A stretch of 64,000 nt of DNA, taken from the NCBI GenBank assembly GCA_964432985.1, contig CAYSPT010000013.1, positions 34,529 through 98,528 on the forward strand, written 5' to 3'. A program made the position numbers and the translations under genes. Source of the stretch: CAYSPT01 sp964432985 (GTDB lineage: Bacteria; Muiribacteriota; CAYSPT01). Under the pieces are notes generated by a model. It saw nothing but the letters and a program-made list of their open reading frames with translations. It was not told the origin of the DNA and did no database searches. Numbering within the stretch: position 1 is the first letter of the stretch; each line of letters begins with the position of its first letter. Positions 35,806 through 45,209 of this stretch are shown in pieces.

Positions 35806-36585
35806 TTGATTCGTTTTTGTGATTTGACCAAGCAGTTCGGTGAATTGATGGCGGTCGACCACCTGGAATTCACCGTGGAGGACGGCGAGATATTCGGGCT
35901 GCTCGGCCCCAATGGTGCGGGCAAAACCACCACCATGAAGCTGCTGCTGGGTCTCATGAGACCGAGCAGCGGTACCGCTGAGGTGGCGGGACATGATATA
36001 ACCACGGAGACCATCCGCATTAGGGAACTGGTCGGCTATCTTCCCGAAGAACCCTTCGTGTACGACTATCTCAGCGCGGTGGATTTTCTGAGTTTTATCG
36101 CCGAGGTGAGAAAGATTCCCCCTGATACGGCACGAGAGCGTATTCAGAAATGGCTGGATTTTTTCAGTCTCACCGGCCGTGAGGGTGAATACCTGGTCAA
36201 CTACTCTCAGGGGATGCGTAAAAAAGTCTCCCTCGCGTCAGCTCTCATCCACGATCCGCCGGTCCTGATCCTGGACGAGCCCACCGGTGGGCTGGACCCA
36301 AGAAGCGTGCGTGACCTGCGGGAAAAAATCCTGGAACTGGCCGCCGACGGTAAAACCATCCTGATGTCCACCCACGTCCTGGAAGTGGCCCAGAAGATCT
36401 GCTCCCGGGTGGGGATCATCTCCCGGGGGAGAATCGTCGGCCTGGGCACACCGGATGACCTCTGCACCACGGGAAGAGCCGAATCCGTAGACCTGGAGAA
36501 GGTTTTCATAGAGCTTACCTCGTGGGAAGAAGATGTCTTCCCTGAAGCGGACAACAACCCACCCGAGGAGACATCCGGACAGTGA
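35806..36585 (+). CDS. ABC transporter ATP-binding protein (NatA/CcmA-like)
   Basis: This is the cytoplasmic ATPase of an ABC-2-type exporter. Walker A GPNGAGKTTTMKLLLG, signature YSQGMRKKVSLA, Walker B VLILDEPTGGLDP and switch STHV are all intact. The 259-residue length is normal for a single-domain exporter ATPase. The start is TTG at 35806, supported by AGAGGCAGGA at 35792-35801; the ATG at 35801 is out of frame and stops after two codons. Its stop codon overlaps the GTG start of the permease by 4 bp, so the two are translationally coupled. Substrate is unknown. Confidence 0.93.
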   Translation: MIRFCDLTKQFGELMAVDHLEFTVEDGEIFGLLGPNGAGKTTTMKLLLGLMRPSSGTAEVAGHDITTETIRIRELVGYLPEEPFVYDYLSAVDFLSFIAEVRKIPPDTARERIQKWLDFFSLTGREGEYLVNYSQGMRKKVSLASALIHDPPVLILDEPTGGLDPRSVRDLREKILELAADGKTILMSTHVLEVAQKICSRVGIISRGRIVGLGTPDDLCTTGRAESVDLEKVFIELTSWEEDVFPEADNNPPEETSGQ

Positions 36586-38801
36586 ACATCGTTCTGTTGT
36601 ATCTGAAGCTGAAGCTGAAACTTTTTTTCCGACGCTACCTCAAGAGCCGCACCTCGAAGATATTCACCGGTATCGGAGTTTTGTACCTGGGATTCCTCGC
36701 CTGCTACATCTTTACCGTGGTCCGCAAGGGCTCGCAGTTCTGTATAGATCTGATCGGGCTCGAACCGACGCTGTGGCTCTGCAGCCTTGGAATTTCCGCC
36801 ATCCTGCTCATGACGGTGGTATCGGACCTGTTCCTGACCCAGACCCATGATGTGGCCCAGCGGGGGTCGGACGCCGAGTTCGTCCAGATACTCCCGGTGA
36901 AGTTCGAGACATTCATGCTCATGAAATCTCTCGAACGGATGACCATAGACATCTCCGCGCTGGGTTTCCTGCTGCCGGCGCTGCTGGGGCTGGCCGCCGG
37001 CCTTTCCGGGACCGTGTTCTCCTACGTGCTGGCCCTCATCTTATTCGTGATTCTCGAGCTTTTGTTCGGCATGGTGATCACCCTGGTCAACTTCGCCCTG
37101 GCCAGGTTCTACCCGGCTTCCACCGTTCGCAACATGGTCCAGATCGCCAACGTAGTTTTCATGCTTTTCGGCTTCTGCCTTGGAGGGCTGCTTGTTTCCC
37201 GGGGAGTCCATCTCGCCAGAACGGGGCAGCTCAAACCCTCATTTTTTTCCGACTTGCTGGCCGGCAGTGAATGGCTGCAAATCCTGTTCAACTGTTACCC
37301 GGTGTACTGGATAATCAAAGGTTTTCACGAGCTGCGCGCCAGCTTTTTCACGGGGATGGCCTGGTGCACCGCCTTTCTGCTGTTCTGCGCCGTTCTGTGG
37401 TGGTTGTGCTGGAAAGCAGGACAGCTGTTCCAGGACCTGGGCTGGACCTATCAGGCGGAAGAGAAACCGGCGGTGAGTTCTCAGGCGGCAATAAATCCCC
37501 GCACCGGCCTTTTTTCGGGTATCGTTGGGAAAGACCTTAAACTGCTCGCCCAGGACAAAGGTTTCCTGGTCAACGGCCTCGTACTGCCCCTGGCTTTCTT
37601 CTTCTTTTACGGGTACGTGCTGATGCAGCAGGGGACACCCCGTCCGCTGGCGACGGTCACCTTTCTCACGCTGGGTATCATGTACTTTCACTTTTTCGGC
37701 GCCATTAACAGCATAGGATTCGAGAAAAAAGCCATCTGGATCATCCGCAGCCTCCCGCTCACCCCGCGGCAGATATTGTCTACAAAAGCCTTTATGTGGT
37801 CGTCAATCTCCCTGATCATTTACCTTCCCATGTTCCTGCTGGTGGCTTTCATGGCCCTTTTCACCTTCACCCAGATACTGGCCGGGTTCGCCTGGCTCAT
37901 GTTCGCCGCCCTGGCTGTTGCTCATCTGGGTGTGGCCATCTCCGCCCTCTATCCCAAATTCGACGCCAAGTTTCTGCAGGGCGGATCCACCGGTATCGGC
38001 AAAATAGTCATGGCCGCACTGACCATGCCGCTGGTGGCCGGTTTGGTGATGTGGCCCTTCGCCCGGTCCGTCACCATCGGTTCCATCGCTTTTTTCCTGC
38101 TGTTGACCTGGGCGATGTTCCTCAAGGCGGAAGACCGGTTCAGGCTGCTGGACGAAACCGAAGAGGTGCCCACACCCGCCGCGGTCCTGGGAGACGCTTT
38201 CCAGTACCTGTTCTTTTTCTTCGTCCTCAACTCCGGGCTCAACTTCCTGCTCGGTCTGTGGCCCTTCAAAGGCGCCGAGCCCATGATCACCGCCCCGGTG
38301 GCCCTGCTGGTAGCCGGGCTGCTCATGAGCCTTTTCATCCTGCGCTACTTCCGCAAGCACGCGGAAGCCGCCGGCCTCAGTTTGCCCATGGCTCCGAAAA
38401 AGCTGGGGACGGACCTGGCGCTGGGACTGGGATCGGCCCTGCTGCTTTTGGGGGTGCTGTATCCGCTCCTGCAGCAGGTCCTCTACCTGTCGACGCCCCC
38501 CTCCGAATGGCGCTGGACCCTCTACGCGGCAGCCCTCATCATCGCCCCGATCTGGGAAGAGATCTTCTTCAGGGGATTTCTCCACCTGTCCCTGGTTAAA
38601 GTGGTCAAAACCCCTGTGACAGCCGCGTTTCTCAGCGCCTTCGTGTTCGCCCTGGTGCACCCCCCGGCGGCGGTACCGGCGGCGTTTCTCATCGGTCTGC
38701 TCTCGGCCTACCTCCTGACAAAACGCAAATCCTTGTTTCCCTGCGTGGTATTACACGTGCTTTACAACTGCGGGGTGCTGGTGATTACGATGGTTGGGTG
38801 A
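36582..38801 (+). CDS. ABC-2 permease fused to a CPBP (CAAX-type) intramembrane protease
   Basis: This is a 739-residue polytopic protein. Residues 1-540 form an ABC-2-like permease with about 12 helices in two halves (IGLEPTLWLCSLGISAILLMTVVSDLF to TIGSIAFFLLLTWAMFLKAEDRF). Residues about 550-739 are a CPBP glutamic protease domain with EEIFFRGFLH, an FALVHPPAA motif and a final HVLYNCG, which supply the usual Glu-Glu-x3-Arg, His and His/Asn residues. NatB-like permease/CPBP fusions occur in other bacteria. GTG is the start, overlapping the ATPase stop. The pair is probably an exporter that also cleaves or protects against a membrane-active peptide. Substrate is unknown. Confidence 0.9.
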   Translation: MNIVLLYLKLKLKLFFRRYLKSRTSKIFTGIGVLYLGFLACYIFTVVRKGSQFCIDLIGLEPTLWLCSLGISAILLMTVVSDLFLTQTHDVAQRGSDAEFVQILPVKFETFMLMKSLERMTIDISALGFLLPALLGLAAGLSGTVFSYVLALILFVILELLFGMVITLVNFALARFYPASTVRNMVQIANVVFMLFGFCLGGLLVSRGVHLARTGQLKPSFFSDLLAGSEWLQILFNCYPVYWIIKGFHELRASFFTGMAWCTAFLLFCAVLWWLCWKAGQLFQDLGWTYQAEEKPAVSSQAAINPRTGLFSGIVGKDLKLLAQDKGFLVNGLVLPLAFFFFYGYVLMQQGTPRPLATVTFLTLGIMYFHFFGAINSIGFEKKAIWIIRSLPLTPRQILSTKAFMWSSISLIIYLPMFLLVAFMALFTFTQILAGFAWLMFAALAVAHLGVAISALYPKFDAKFLQGGSTGIGKIVMAALTMPLVAGLVMWPFARSVTIGSIAFFLLLTWAMFLKAEDRFRLLDETEEVPTPAAVLGDAFQYLFFFFVLNSGLNFLLGLWPFKGAEPMITAPVALLVAGLLMSLFILRYFRKHAEAAGLSLPMAPKKLGTDLALGLGSALLLLGVLYPLLQQVLYLSTPPSEWRWTLYAAALIIAPIWEEIFFRGFLHLSLVKVVKTPVTAAFLSAFVFALVHPPAAVPAAFLIGLLSAYLLTKRKSLFPCVVLHVLYNCGVLVITMVG

Positions 38802-38816
38802 GCGGTAAACCAAACG

Positions 38817-40694
38817 TTAATTGACTACAAATACCCCCCGGGCTTCGAGGGCCGGGATATGGGTATCCTGAGAAGTTGCATCAAGTGGATTTCCTGTTAA
38901 CGTTACCAAATCACCGTCATCGATGCTGGTGTTATTCACCAGTGGCTCGATATCGGTTATTTGATTGTCGCTGAGGTTCAGATTAGAAAGACTGGTAAGC
39001 GCTTCCAGAGCGCTAATGTCGCTGATCTGATTCTCGGACACGAAGAGATGGGTGAGATTTGTCAGGTTGACAACGGCGCTGATGTCGCTGATCTGATTTT
39101 TTAACAGCGTGAGGTCATTGAGATTTGTCAGGTTGGTAACGGCACCAATGTCGCTGATCTGATTATCGTCCAGAAGGAGTTCAGTGAGATTTGTCAGGTT
39201 GGCAACAGTACTGATGTCGCTGATCTGGTTCCGGGCCAGACCTAGGGCAACGAGGGACGTAAGCTCCGCCAGCGGGCTGATATCATCGATCTGATTGCCT
39301 TCCAAGCCAAGGACTGTGAGACCGGTTAAGGAAGAAAGGAAGCTGATATCGCTGACCGCGTTATCCAGGATCAGTAACCCCGTCATGCTGGACAATTGGG
39401 CAAGCGGACTGAGATCACTGATGCTTCCGCTTAAAATGTCGAGATTCTCCAGGTTAACGCAGTATTCCAGGCCCGAGAGGGAGGAGACGGGATCCATTAT
39501 CCTCATATCGGTGACCACGGTCAGGTCGCTTTCATAGATGTCGCCGGTCGGTTTGGAAATTGTTTCTCTGATCTTTGCTTCCAGATTTGGATCAGCGAAG
39601 GTGACCACATCACCTGTCTCACCGCCGCCGCCAAGGTTGTCGATGGTGAAGTCGCTGCTGGAGCTGTCCTCCCCGGTCAGGTTCCCGTCGCTCACAACCA
39701 GCCTGACTCGGTAAGCAGTTCCATCCGCCAGAAGTGTGGTGTCGAACGTATAACTACCGTCGTTGGGCGATCCGGCAGCCTCCAGAATCCAGACAGAGCC
39801 GCTATTGGTACTGTAATAAATGTCGATGACCAGAGTGTCTCCTTCGGGATCACTGGCAGCCCACGTTATGTCCTGGGTTCCGCTCCAGTTTTCACCGCCG
39901 TCCGGAGCGGTAAGGGAGATAACGGGAGCATGGCTGGCGCCTCCATTACTGATAGAGAAATCGCTGGCCGACGAATCGCTGGCAAGCGAAACACTGTCGG
40001 TGGCCGATACCCTGATACGGTAGGTGCTCCCATCAGCGATCACTGTTGTGTCCCAGGTGTATATTTCGTCATTGGCTTCCTGCGAGGAGATTGTCGTCCA
40101 GGTGCTGCCGCTGTCAGAGCTGATTTCTATGGTGATGGTCAATGCGTCGCCATCCTGGTCACTTGCATTCCAGGTGATGTTACGGTTGCCGCTCCATGTC
40201 TCTCCGCCGGTGGGAGCGGTCAGGGTAGTTACAGGGACATTATTGCCGGTTCCCGCCGCCGGTATGACGACAATGGGAGATGAGAGGGGCCCCTCCCCGG
40301 CGGTGTTGACCGCGGCGATCTCCACGGCGTAGGTCTGCCCCTCGGTGAGACCGGCAAAGATGGCTTCGGTTTCAAATTGCGCTTCGTAATACAGCACCCG
40401 GTTCAGGTAGACATTGTATGCTACCGTACCAGAAACCGGTGTCCAGTTAACTATGAAGCCGGTTTCCCAGATACTTACCGTGCTAACCGTCTCGGGAGCC
40501 GTCTTTGGCTTGACACCCGGGGTGCGGTAATCCGACGGGTCATGCTCCCAATCTTCAACGTAGTTGTTGAGAAACATGACACCGGCTCCGCCGCCTACCA
40601 GCAGTCCCATCTGGTCGGCAACACAACCAGCCAGGGTGGTGACTGCTCCCAGCAGCACGATGAAGAAAATTGGTGTTCTGAATCTAATAGACAT
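38817..40694 (-). CDS. Lipoprotein with fibronectin III, two Ig-like and leucine-rich repeats
   Basis: A signal peptide ends in the lipobox LAGC (Cys at about residue 24), so the protein is lipid-anchored on an envelope membrane. A fibronectin III-like domain (about 65-150) is followed by two homologous beta-sandwich domains (about 155-250 and 255-350, sharing V/ISLTAPxGGExWSGxxxITWxASDxxGD). A run of about ten 22-residue SDS22-type leucine-rich repeats (about 385-600, NQISDIS-x-L-x-x-LTNL) then forms a short solenoid like that of internalins. No enzymatic motif is present, so adhesion or ligand binding is likely. Tandem near-identical repeat DNA suggests expansion by duplication. It is monocistronic and convergent with the ABC operon. 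Confidence 0.9.
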   Translation of the reverse strand: MSIRFRTPIFFIVLLGAVTTLAGCVADQMGLLVGGGAGVMFLNNYVEDWEHDPSDYRTPGVKPKTAPETVSTVSIWETGFIVNWTPVSGTVAYNVYLNRVLYYEAQFETEAIFAGLTEGQTYAVEIAAVNTAGEGPLSSPIVVIPAAGTGNNVPVTTLTAPTGGETWSGNRNITWNASDQDGDALTITIEISSDSGSTWTTISSQEANDEIYTWDTTVIADGSTYRIRVSATDSVSLASDSSASDFSISNGGASHAPVISLTAPDGGENWSGTQDITWAASDPEGDTLVIDIYYSTNSGSVWILEAAGSPNDGSYTFDTTLLADGTAYRVRLVVSDGNLTGEDSSSSDFTIDNLGGGGETGDVVTFADPNLEAKIRETISKPTGDIYESDLTVVTDMRIMDPVSSLSGLEYCVNLENLDILSGSISDLSPLAQLSSMTGLLILDNAVSDISFLSSLTGLTVLGLEGNQIDDISPLAELTSLVALGLARNQISDISTVANLTNLTELLLDDNQISDIGAVTNLTNLNDLTLLKNQISDISAVVNLTNLTHLFVSENQISDISALEALTSLSNLNLSDNQITDIEPLVNNTSIDDGDLVTLTGNPLDATSQDTHIPALEARGVFVVN

Positions 40695-40795
40695 TACACC
40701 AGAAATATCGGCATATTAGCGATGTATTCTGAAAACCAAGTGGAGAGATAAAGAGAAATTTTATAATAGATGTAAAAGGGGAGGCATTAAAAAAA

Positions 40796-40879
<84 letters not shown>

Positions 40880-40912
40880 ACTGCAAAACGCCGTATCGGT
40901 GTCTCACAGGGG

Positions 40913-40942
40913 ATTATACCTCATTTAACAGAAGAAAATCAA
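40913..40942 (-). promoter_or_regulatory. Sigma-70-type promoter for tRNA-Leu
   Basis: On the minus strand, TTGATT (40942-40937) and a perfect TATAAT (40918-40913) are 18 bp apart. The start point would be near 40906, about 27 nt before the tRNA. Confidence 0.7.
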
Positions 40943-41043
40943 CCATTTTTTATTAAGGGCCTACCTGAAATATTTCATTCTTCAACCCTGCTCATATGCC
41001 GATATCAGATCACTGAGAGACTTTGAAAGCAGGTAATTCCACA

Positions 41044-42198
41044 ATGAAAGCGGCAGGAATCGGTTACCGGGAAGAAACCGTGGCAGGCAAGCACCTGTTT
41101 CACCTGAACCAGGCGAACCGTTCAATCATCGCCCTGGCCGGGTTCGGCCTGGCATCTGTGCCGGCTGCCCTGTTCTTCATTGCTCTTCAAAGCGGAATGG
41201 GATTCACAGCCATAAACGCCGGAGCGATTAGCTGCCTGGTCGTTTTCGTAGTCACGAGGATACTGAAAACCGGCCAACAGCTCATTTTTGACAGGACGGG
41301 CCGGTCCCTTACCAAAACAGGCCTCCTCAACCTGAAATCATTCGATCTGAAAACCGCTGAAGTCCACTGCCTCAAGCTCGGAGAACGGAAATTGAGTGCC
41401 CAGGAAGGCAGGCAGATATTCACCTGGAGTGTGCATCTGGCAACCGGCAACCGGGACTATCACCTTATGGAATCGACATGGTACCCGGCAGCCAGGAGAC
41501 TGTCGGGGCGACTGTCCGGCCTTCTCAAGGTGCCGCTGATCGATGAAACTGCAGCAGAGCCCGTCAGCCACCCCCCGGAACCATCCCGGTACACCTACTG
41601 CAACCGCCTTAGAGCAACAAAGGATAAACCGGTGAAAAATCACCAAGCACTGCTTGGGCGGAACATGGAGCGCATGGAGGGGTCCCGCGCGAAACGCTGG
41701 AGCTGGTCCTTCAAATCAGTCAGAACGTGGCTGGTGCTCATTGCCGGCTTTGCCCTGACGGGCAAGGTACTGCATTTCATGCTGCCCGACACGGTGATGA
41801 TGATGCGTGCCTCCCTGTTCAACCCAGCCGGCCACGCGCAGGTCATGGCGGCGCTGCTGTTGTGGCTGCTTCCGCTGTACCTTCCCCTGCTCTACCTGGC
41901 GCTGCATCGGGAAGAACTCAAGATTACTCCCGAAGAGGTCCGCTGGCGCAGAGGGATATCCCCGTTTAGCCGGTGGAAATCACGTCCGCTGGCTCACCTG
42001 GTGGAAATCAGAGTGGAGTCCAACCGGCAGCGTATCCCGGCTCTCTACCTGGTGTTCCAGGACACCGGAGTCCGGATGAAACTGACCCCCGCCCTCATGT
42101 TGACTGCCCCATCGGACTGGACACTGCTTGAGCACCTGAAAACCGACCTGGACCACCAGTTCAGACAGTGGATGGAAAAAGGCTGGATCAATCTTTAA
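41044..42198 (+). CDS. Membrane protein of unknown function
   Basis: I do not recognise this 384-residue protein. Two hydrophobic helices near residues 25-70 (ALAGFGLASVPAALFFIAL; AGAISCLVVFVVTRIL) are followed by a beta-rich soluble domain (about 75-165) that resembles a bacterial PH-like fold. A basic linker, two more helices (about 225-250 and 265-285) and a second similar beta-rich segment (LKITPEEVRWRRGISPFSRWKS) follow. The arrangement, two helix pairs each followed by a beta domain, suggests an internal duplication. ATG 41044 is used; an in-frame TTG at 41023 is possible. It lies between tRNA-Leu and the end of the type II secretion operon. Confidence 0.75.
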   Translation: MKAAGIGYREETVAGKHLFHLNQANRSIIALAGFGLASVPAALFFIALQSGMGFTAINAGAISCLVVFVVTRILKTGQQLIFDRTGRSLTKTGLLNLKSFDLKTAEVHCLKLGERKLSAQEGRQIFTWSVHLATGNRDYHLMESTWYPAARRLSGRLSGLLKVPLIDETAAEPVSHPPEPSRYTYCNRLRATKDKPVKNHQALLGRNMERMEGSRAKRWSWSFKSVRTWLVLIAGFALTGKVLHFMLPDTVMMMRASLFNPAGHAQVMAALLLWLLPLYLPLLYLALHREELKITPEEVRWRRGISPFSRWKSRPLAHLVEIRVESNRQRIPALYLVFQDTGVRMKLTPALMLTAPSDWTLLEHLKTDLDHQFRQWMEKGWINL

Positions 42199-42228
42199 GA
42201 TCAGGTGTAACCGGCAGCCGAGGTCCTA

Positions 42229-42756
42229 TCAGAAGGAGACGTTGCGAGAGAGAAGCAGCGTCAGGTCGAAGGTTTCCCCGTCCTGGCGGTCAGGCTCCAG
42301 GGTGCACCGCGCAATACCGAACCGGCCGTCCTTGACCTCCAGGGCATAGAGGAAGGTTGTCATTTCCGCCGCGGTAATGGAGTCGAAGCGCATCTCCACC
42401 AGGTACTGCACCAGGGTTCCCATGTTTCGCTCTTCGTGGGGTTTCATGTAGGTAATCATTTCCCCGAGACCCTCTTTGTGGGCCAGCGCTTCCAGGTATG
42501 ACATCAGGGATATATTGCTGACGTTTTCCCCCTCTTTGCTGGGGAAAACGTTCAGTCCTGCAAACGCCGCCCCGTAGAGGTTGTCGAGCTCCTGCAGCTT
42601 CGACAGTCGGCTCTGGATAGAGGTGCGCGCTCCCGCCATGTGCCCGATCTTCCTTCGCATGGGCAGGATGCCCAGGCTCCAGAGAAGAACCAGGCCGAGT
42701 AAAACGAGCAGCGTCATTATTTTCAACCGTGAACTGGTAAGCTCGAATACACTCAT
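42229..42756 (-). CDS. gspM: Type II secretion system protein GspM
   Basis: This inner-membrane platform protein has a single N-terminal helix (about residues 13-30, IMTLLVLLGLVLLWSLG). A coiled region (IGHMAGARTSIQSRLSKLQELD) and a small periplasmic ferredoxin-like domain complete it. GspM binds GspL and helps to place the pseudopilus assembly site. The start ATG overlaps the gspL stop by 4 bp. It is the last gene of the operon. Sequence is poorly conserved in this family, so the call rests mainly on topology, length and position. Confidence 0.85.
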   Translation of the reverse strand: MSVFELTSSRLKIMTLLVLLGLVLLWSLGILPMRRKIGHMAGARTSIQSRLSKLQELDNLYGAAFAGLNVFPSKEGENVSNISLMSYLEALAHKEGLGEMITYMKPHEERNMGTLVQYLVEMRFDSITAAEMTTFLYALEVKDGRFGIARCTLEPDRQDGETFDLTLLLSRNVSF

Positions 42757-44309
42757 TGCGCAAGCTCCATTTCCAGCTCGAACCTGACCTCGTTTGTCTC
42801 TCCGGTCCTGACGGGGGTGGTCGACTTGACAGTGACGCGGGAAAACACCGCTGATTCCTCTACTTTCAGTTTCAGGTTCTCCAGGTTTCCGTACGACTGG
42901 GTTTTACCGGTAAGCAGGACCAGTGACGCTTCCGTTTTCAACTCTTCCAGGACGAAATCAGGGGGACCGGGAAGCACGGACGAAAGCTCTTTTACGATAC
43001 CCAGAAAAGATATGGGCAGCGATGTCAGAAGACGCTTCCCGGAAACCATCTGCGGAAGATTTTTTCCCAGAAAGACCAGCGGCTTGTCTTTACCCACAGC
43101 GTGGGGGAACAGGGATTCCAGGTTTTGTTCGAACCGCGTCTCCAGCGCCCTGTTGCCCGACTGCCAGCGCCGTATTTCGATCCACAGTTTGGCGGCGTAC
43201 ATCCCGGTACCCAGGCACAGGAACAGCAGCGACATGGCGACCAGGCGGCCGTATGATGTCTCTTTTTTAAGAAGCGATGACCGGTAACGGTCCTGGAGGG
43301 TGGTGTCGATTGCTATGGATGCCATTCCGGCTGCGATGGATGGCCCTGCGTACCGCCGAGCCGGTGCCGTGGGTGAGGCAAGTCCCGAGCGAAGCGACGG
43401 TGATAGCAGTTCCTGCCAGTTTCCGATGGCCGCTCCGGTGGATTCCCCCAGGTAATCGGACAGATGAGGTATGTCTCCGCCGCCGCCGCTGATATAAAGC
43501 TTCTCGACATTCGCCGATGCGGAACCCGAGGCAGTAAGGCTCAGGTACAGCTCCCGGGTAAGCGTGTTAAGAAACCCGTTGACATCGGGATGATGGGTTT
43601 TCTGGGACAAGACTTCTTCCAGGAGCTGCTCGAACTCCTGGACACCCAGTTTCAGTCCCTGCCGCAGGTTCCCGAGTCCCATGGGCAGACACCGCGCATA
43701 CCTGAGGTTCCCGTCGGCAAAGGTGCACACCAGGGTCTGGGAATCTCCCAGGTCCACCATCGCCGCCGGCCGGCCCTCCAGTCCGGAGGGCGAGGACAAA
43801 AACTGGGCGGCAAGCGACTCGAATTCGGTGACGATGGCATCGAGGTAGATGCCGGCTTTCTGGAAATCCGCCTTGAGGTGGTTGATTACACTTAACGGAA
43901 TCGCGGCGACCAGAACACCCCGCCCACCCCTTGGAGTGCTCCAGCTCGATACCATCCGGACTTCCGCGTCCTGCACCGGGAATGGCAGAACCCTGGCCAA
44001 TTCGTGAGGAAGGACGGCGGTTATCTTCTTCATGTCGGAAAACGGAAACGTCAGTTCCCGCAAGTGACACAGGTTGGCCGCGACGGAGACCGTCCAGTCC
44101 GCCCCTTCGGTATCGGTTTCCCTGGCTATCCGCACGAGAAGATCGGGCAGCGCTTCCCCCGGCCGACGCCTGAATGTGTCAAACAGGAGCTTCCTGCGGC
44201 CGAAAATACCCCGGGAGATCATCAGAAGTTTGCTCTTGAAGCTCCCCGGGTCGAAGAAAACCTTTTTTCTGGAACCGAACATACGTGTCTGCTGCCTTTC
44301 ACGGATCAT
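42753..44309 (-). CDS. gspL: Type II secretion system protein GspL (PilM/PilN-like)
   Basis: This bitopic platform protein links the GspE ATPase to GspM. The cytoplasmic N-terminal 340 residues have an actin-like PilM-type fold (AAMVDLGDSQTLVCTFADG, LYISGGGGDIPHLSDYLG). One helix lies near residue 360-380 (GRLVAMSLLFLCLGTGMYAAKLWIE), and a periplasmic ferredoxin-like domain ends the chain. At 518 residues it is longer than classical GspL (about 400). An alternative ATG nine codons downstream (44282) is possible. It follows gspK by 15 bp. Confidence 0.88.
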   Translation of the reverse strand: MIRERQQTRMFGSRKKVFFDPGSFKSKLLMISRGIFGRRKLLFDTFRRRPGEALPDLLVRIARETDTEGADWTVSVAANLCHLRELTFPFSDMKKITAVLPHELARVLPFPVQDAEVRMVSSWSTPRGGRGVLVAAIPLSVINHLKADFQKAGIYLDAIVTEFESLAAQFLSSPSGLEGRPAAMVDLGDSQTLVCTFADGNLRYARCLPMGLGNLRQGLKLGVQEFEQLLEEVLSQKTHHPDVNGFLNTLTRELYLSLTASGSASANVEKLYISGGGGDIPHLSDYLGESTGAAIGNWQELLSPSLRSGLASPTAPARRYAGPSIAAGMASIAIDTTLQDRYRSSLLKKETSYGRLVAMSLLFLCLGTGMYAAKLWIEIRRWQSGNRALETRFEQNLESLFPHAVGKDKPLVFLGKNLPQMVSGKRLLTSLPISFLGIVKELSSVLPGPPDFVLEELKTEASLVLLTGKTQSYGNLENLKLKVEESAVFSRVTVKSTTPVRTGETNEVRFELEMELAQ

Positions 44310-44324
44310 CCATTGTACACCATT

Positions 44325-45209
44325 TTACTCGCTCCAGGAAGCCATCCTCAAACCTTCCTTCTCTGAGCGTAGTATTACGGCTTCAACAGACGAAACTACC
44401 TCGTCGGCGGTACCGGTGGCAATTATTCTAAAATACTCGCTGTTTACTCTGAAAACACCCTTTAAGGCATCGGGGACAATCTGCAGTTCGCGTTTGAGCA
44501 GCGCGCTCACGTCTTCGATTTTTTCGTATGGACGGCCTCCCACCAGGGCGGCCACCAGGCGTTCGGGCACTCCCGTGTCCTGGACCGGTTTGAGAGCAAA
44601 AAGTGCCGTTTCCGTGGCGGTGTTGACGTTGATCTTTCCGTCTCCCCAGGTGGTGAGGACCGCCGACAAACCCGGACCGGCCTGATAACCCTGGTATCCG
44701 GTCACCCCTATCATGGCCGAAACGTGGGGCAGCGGCCGGGCTTTCATCAGCTTTTTCAGACCTTCTTCATGATCGAATCCTTCCATCAAAAGCCCGGTGA
44801 TCTCACCTTTCTTCTGCCGGCTAACCGAAAGCAGGCGGAAAATTGTCCTGATTTCGTTGATGTCAGCCATGTTGACGTTGATCTTGCCGGACTCGTCACG
44901 TATCTTGACAGTGACAAACCCGTTTCCCAGTGGTATGCCCATGGCGGACTGAAGATCCAACTCGGCCCAGAGGTCCTCGAAAGAGTCGGATTCCCATTCA
45001 TCCTCCTGAAGAAGATACAAGCCCAATTCCAGGCCGCTCCGGGCCAGGGCCGATGCCTTGAGCCCGTTTTTATGATATCTGACGGCCATTCCCTCCAGCC
45101 AGGCGGCAAAATGAAACTCGACTGCCAGCACCACTACAGCCAGTGCGCCCATAATCGTCATTATGAGGGCAAAACCCCGCTTGCTGCCGGAAGTTCCTGG
45201 GAATTTCAC
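44325..45209 (-). CDS. gspK: Type II secretion minor pseudopilin GspK
   Basis: This minor pseudopilin is thought to cap the pseudopilus tip with GspI and GspJ. The short leader KRG is followed by FALIMTIMGALAVVVLAVEF, the cleavage-helix region; as usual for GspK there is no Glu at position 5. The long alpha-domain insertion and helix-hairpin-helix-like segments (INVNMADINEIRTIF, KINVNTATETALFAL) are diagnostic. The start codon overlaps the gspJ stop by 4 bp. Length (294) is within the family range. Confidence 0.92.
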   Translation of the reverse strand: MKFPGTSGSKRGFALIMTIMGALAVVVLAVEFHFAAWLEGMAVRYHKNGLKASALARSGLELGLYLLQEDEWESDSFEDLWAELDLQSAMGIPLGNGFVTVKIRDESGKINVNMADINEIRTIFRLLSVSRQKKGEITGLLMEGFDHEEGLKKLMKARPLPHVSAMIGVTGYQGYQAGPGLSAVLTTWGDGKINVNTATETALFALKPVQDTGVPERLVAALVGGRPYEKIEDVSALLKRELQIVPDALKGVFRVNSEYFRIIATGTADEVVSSVEAVILRSEKEGLRMASWSE

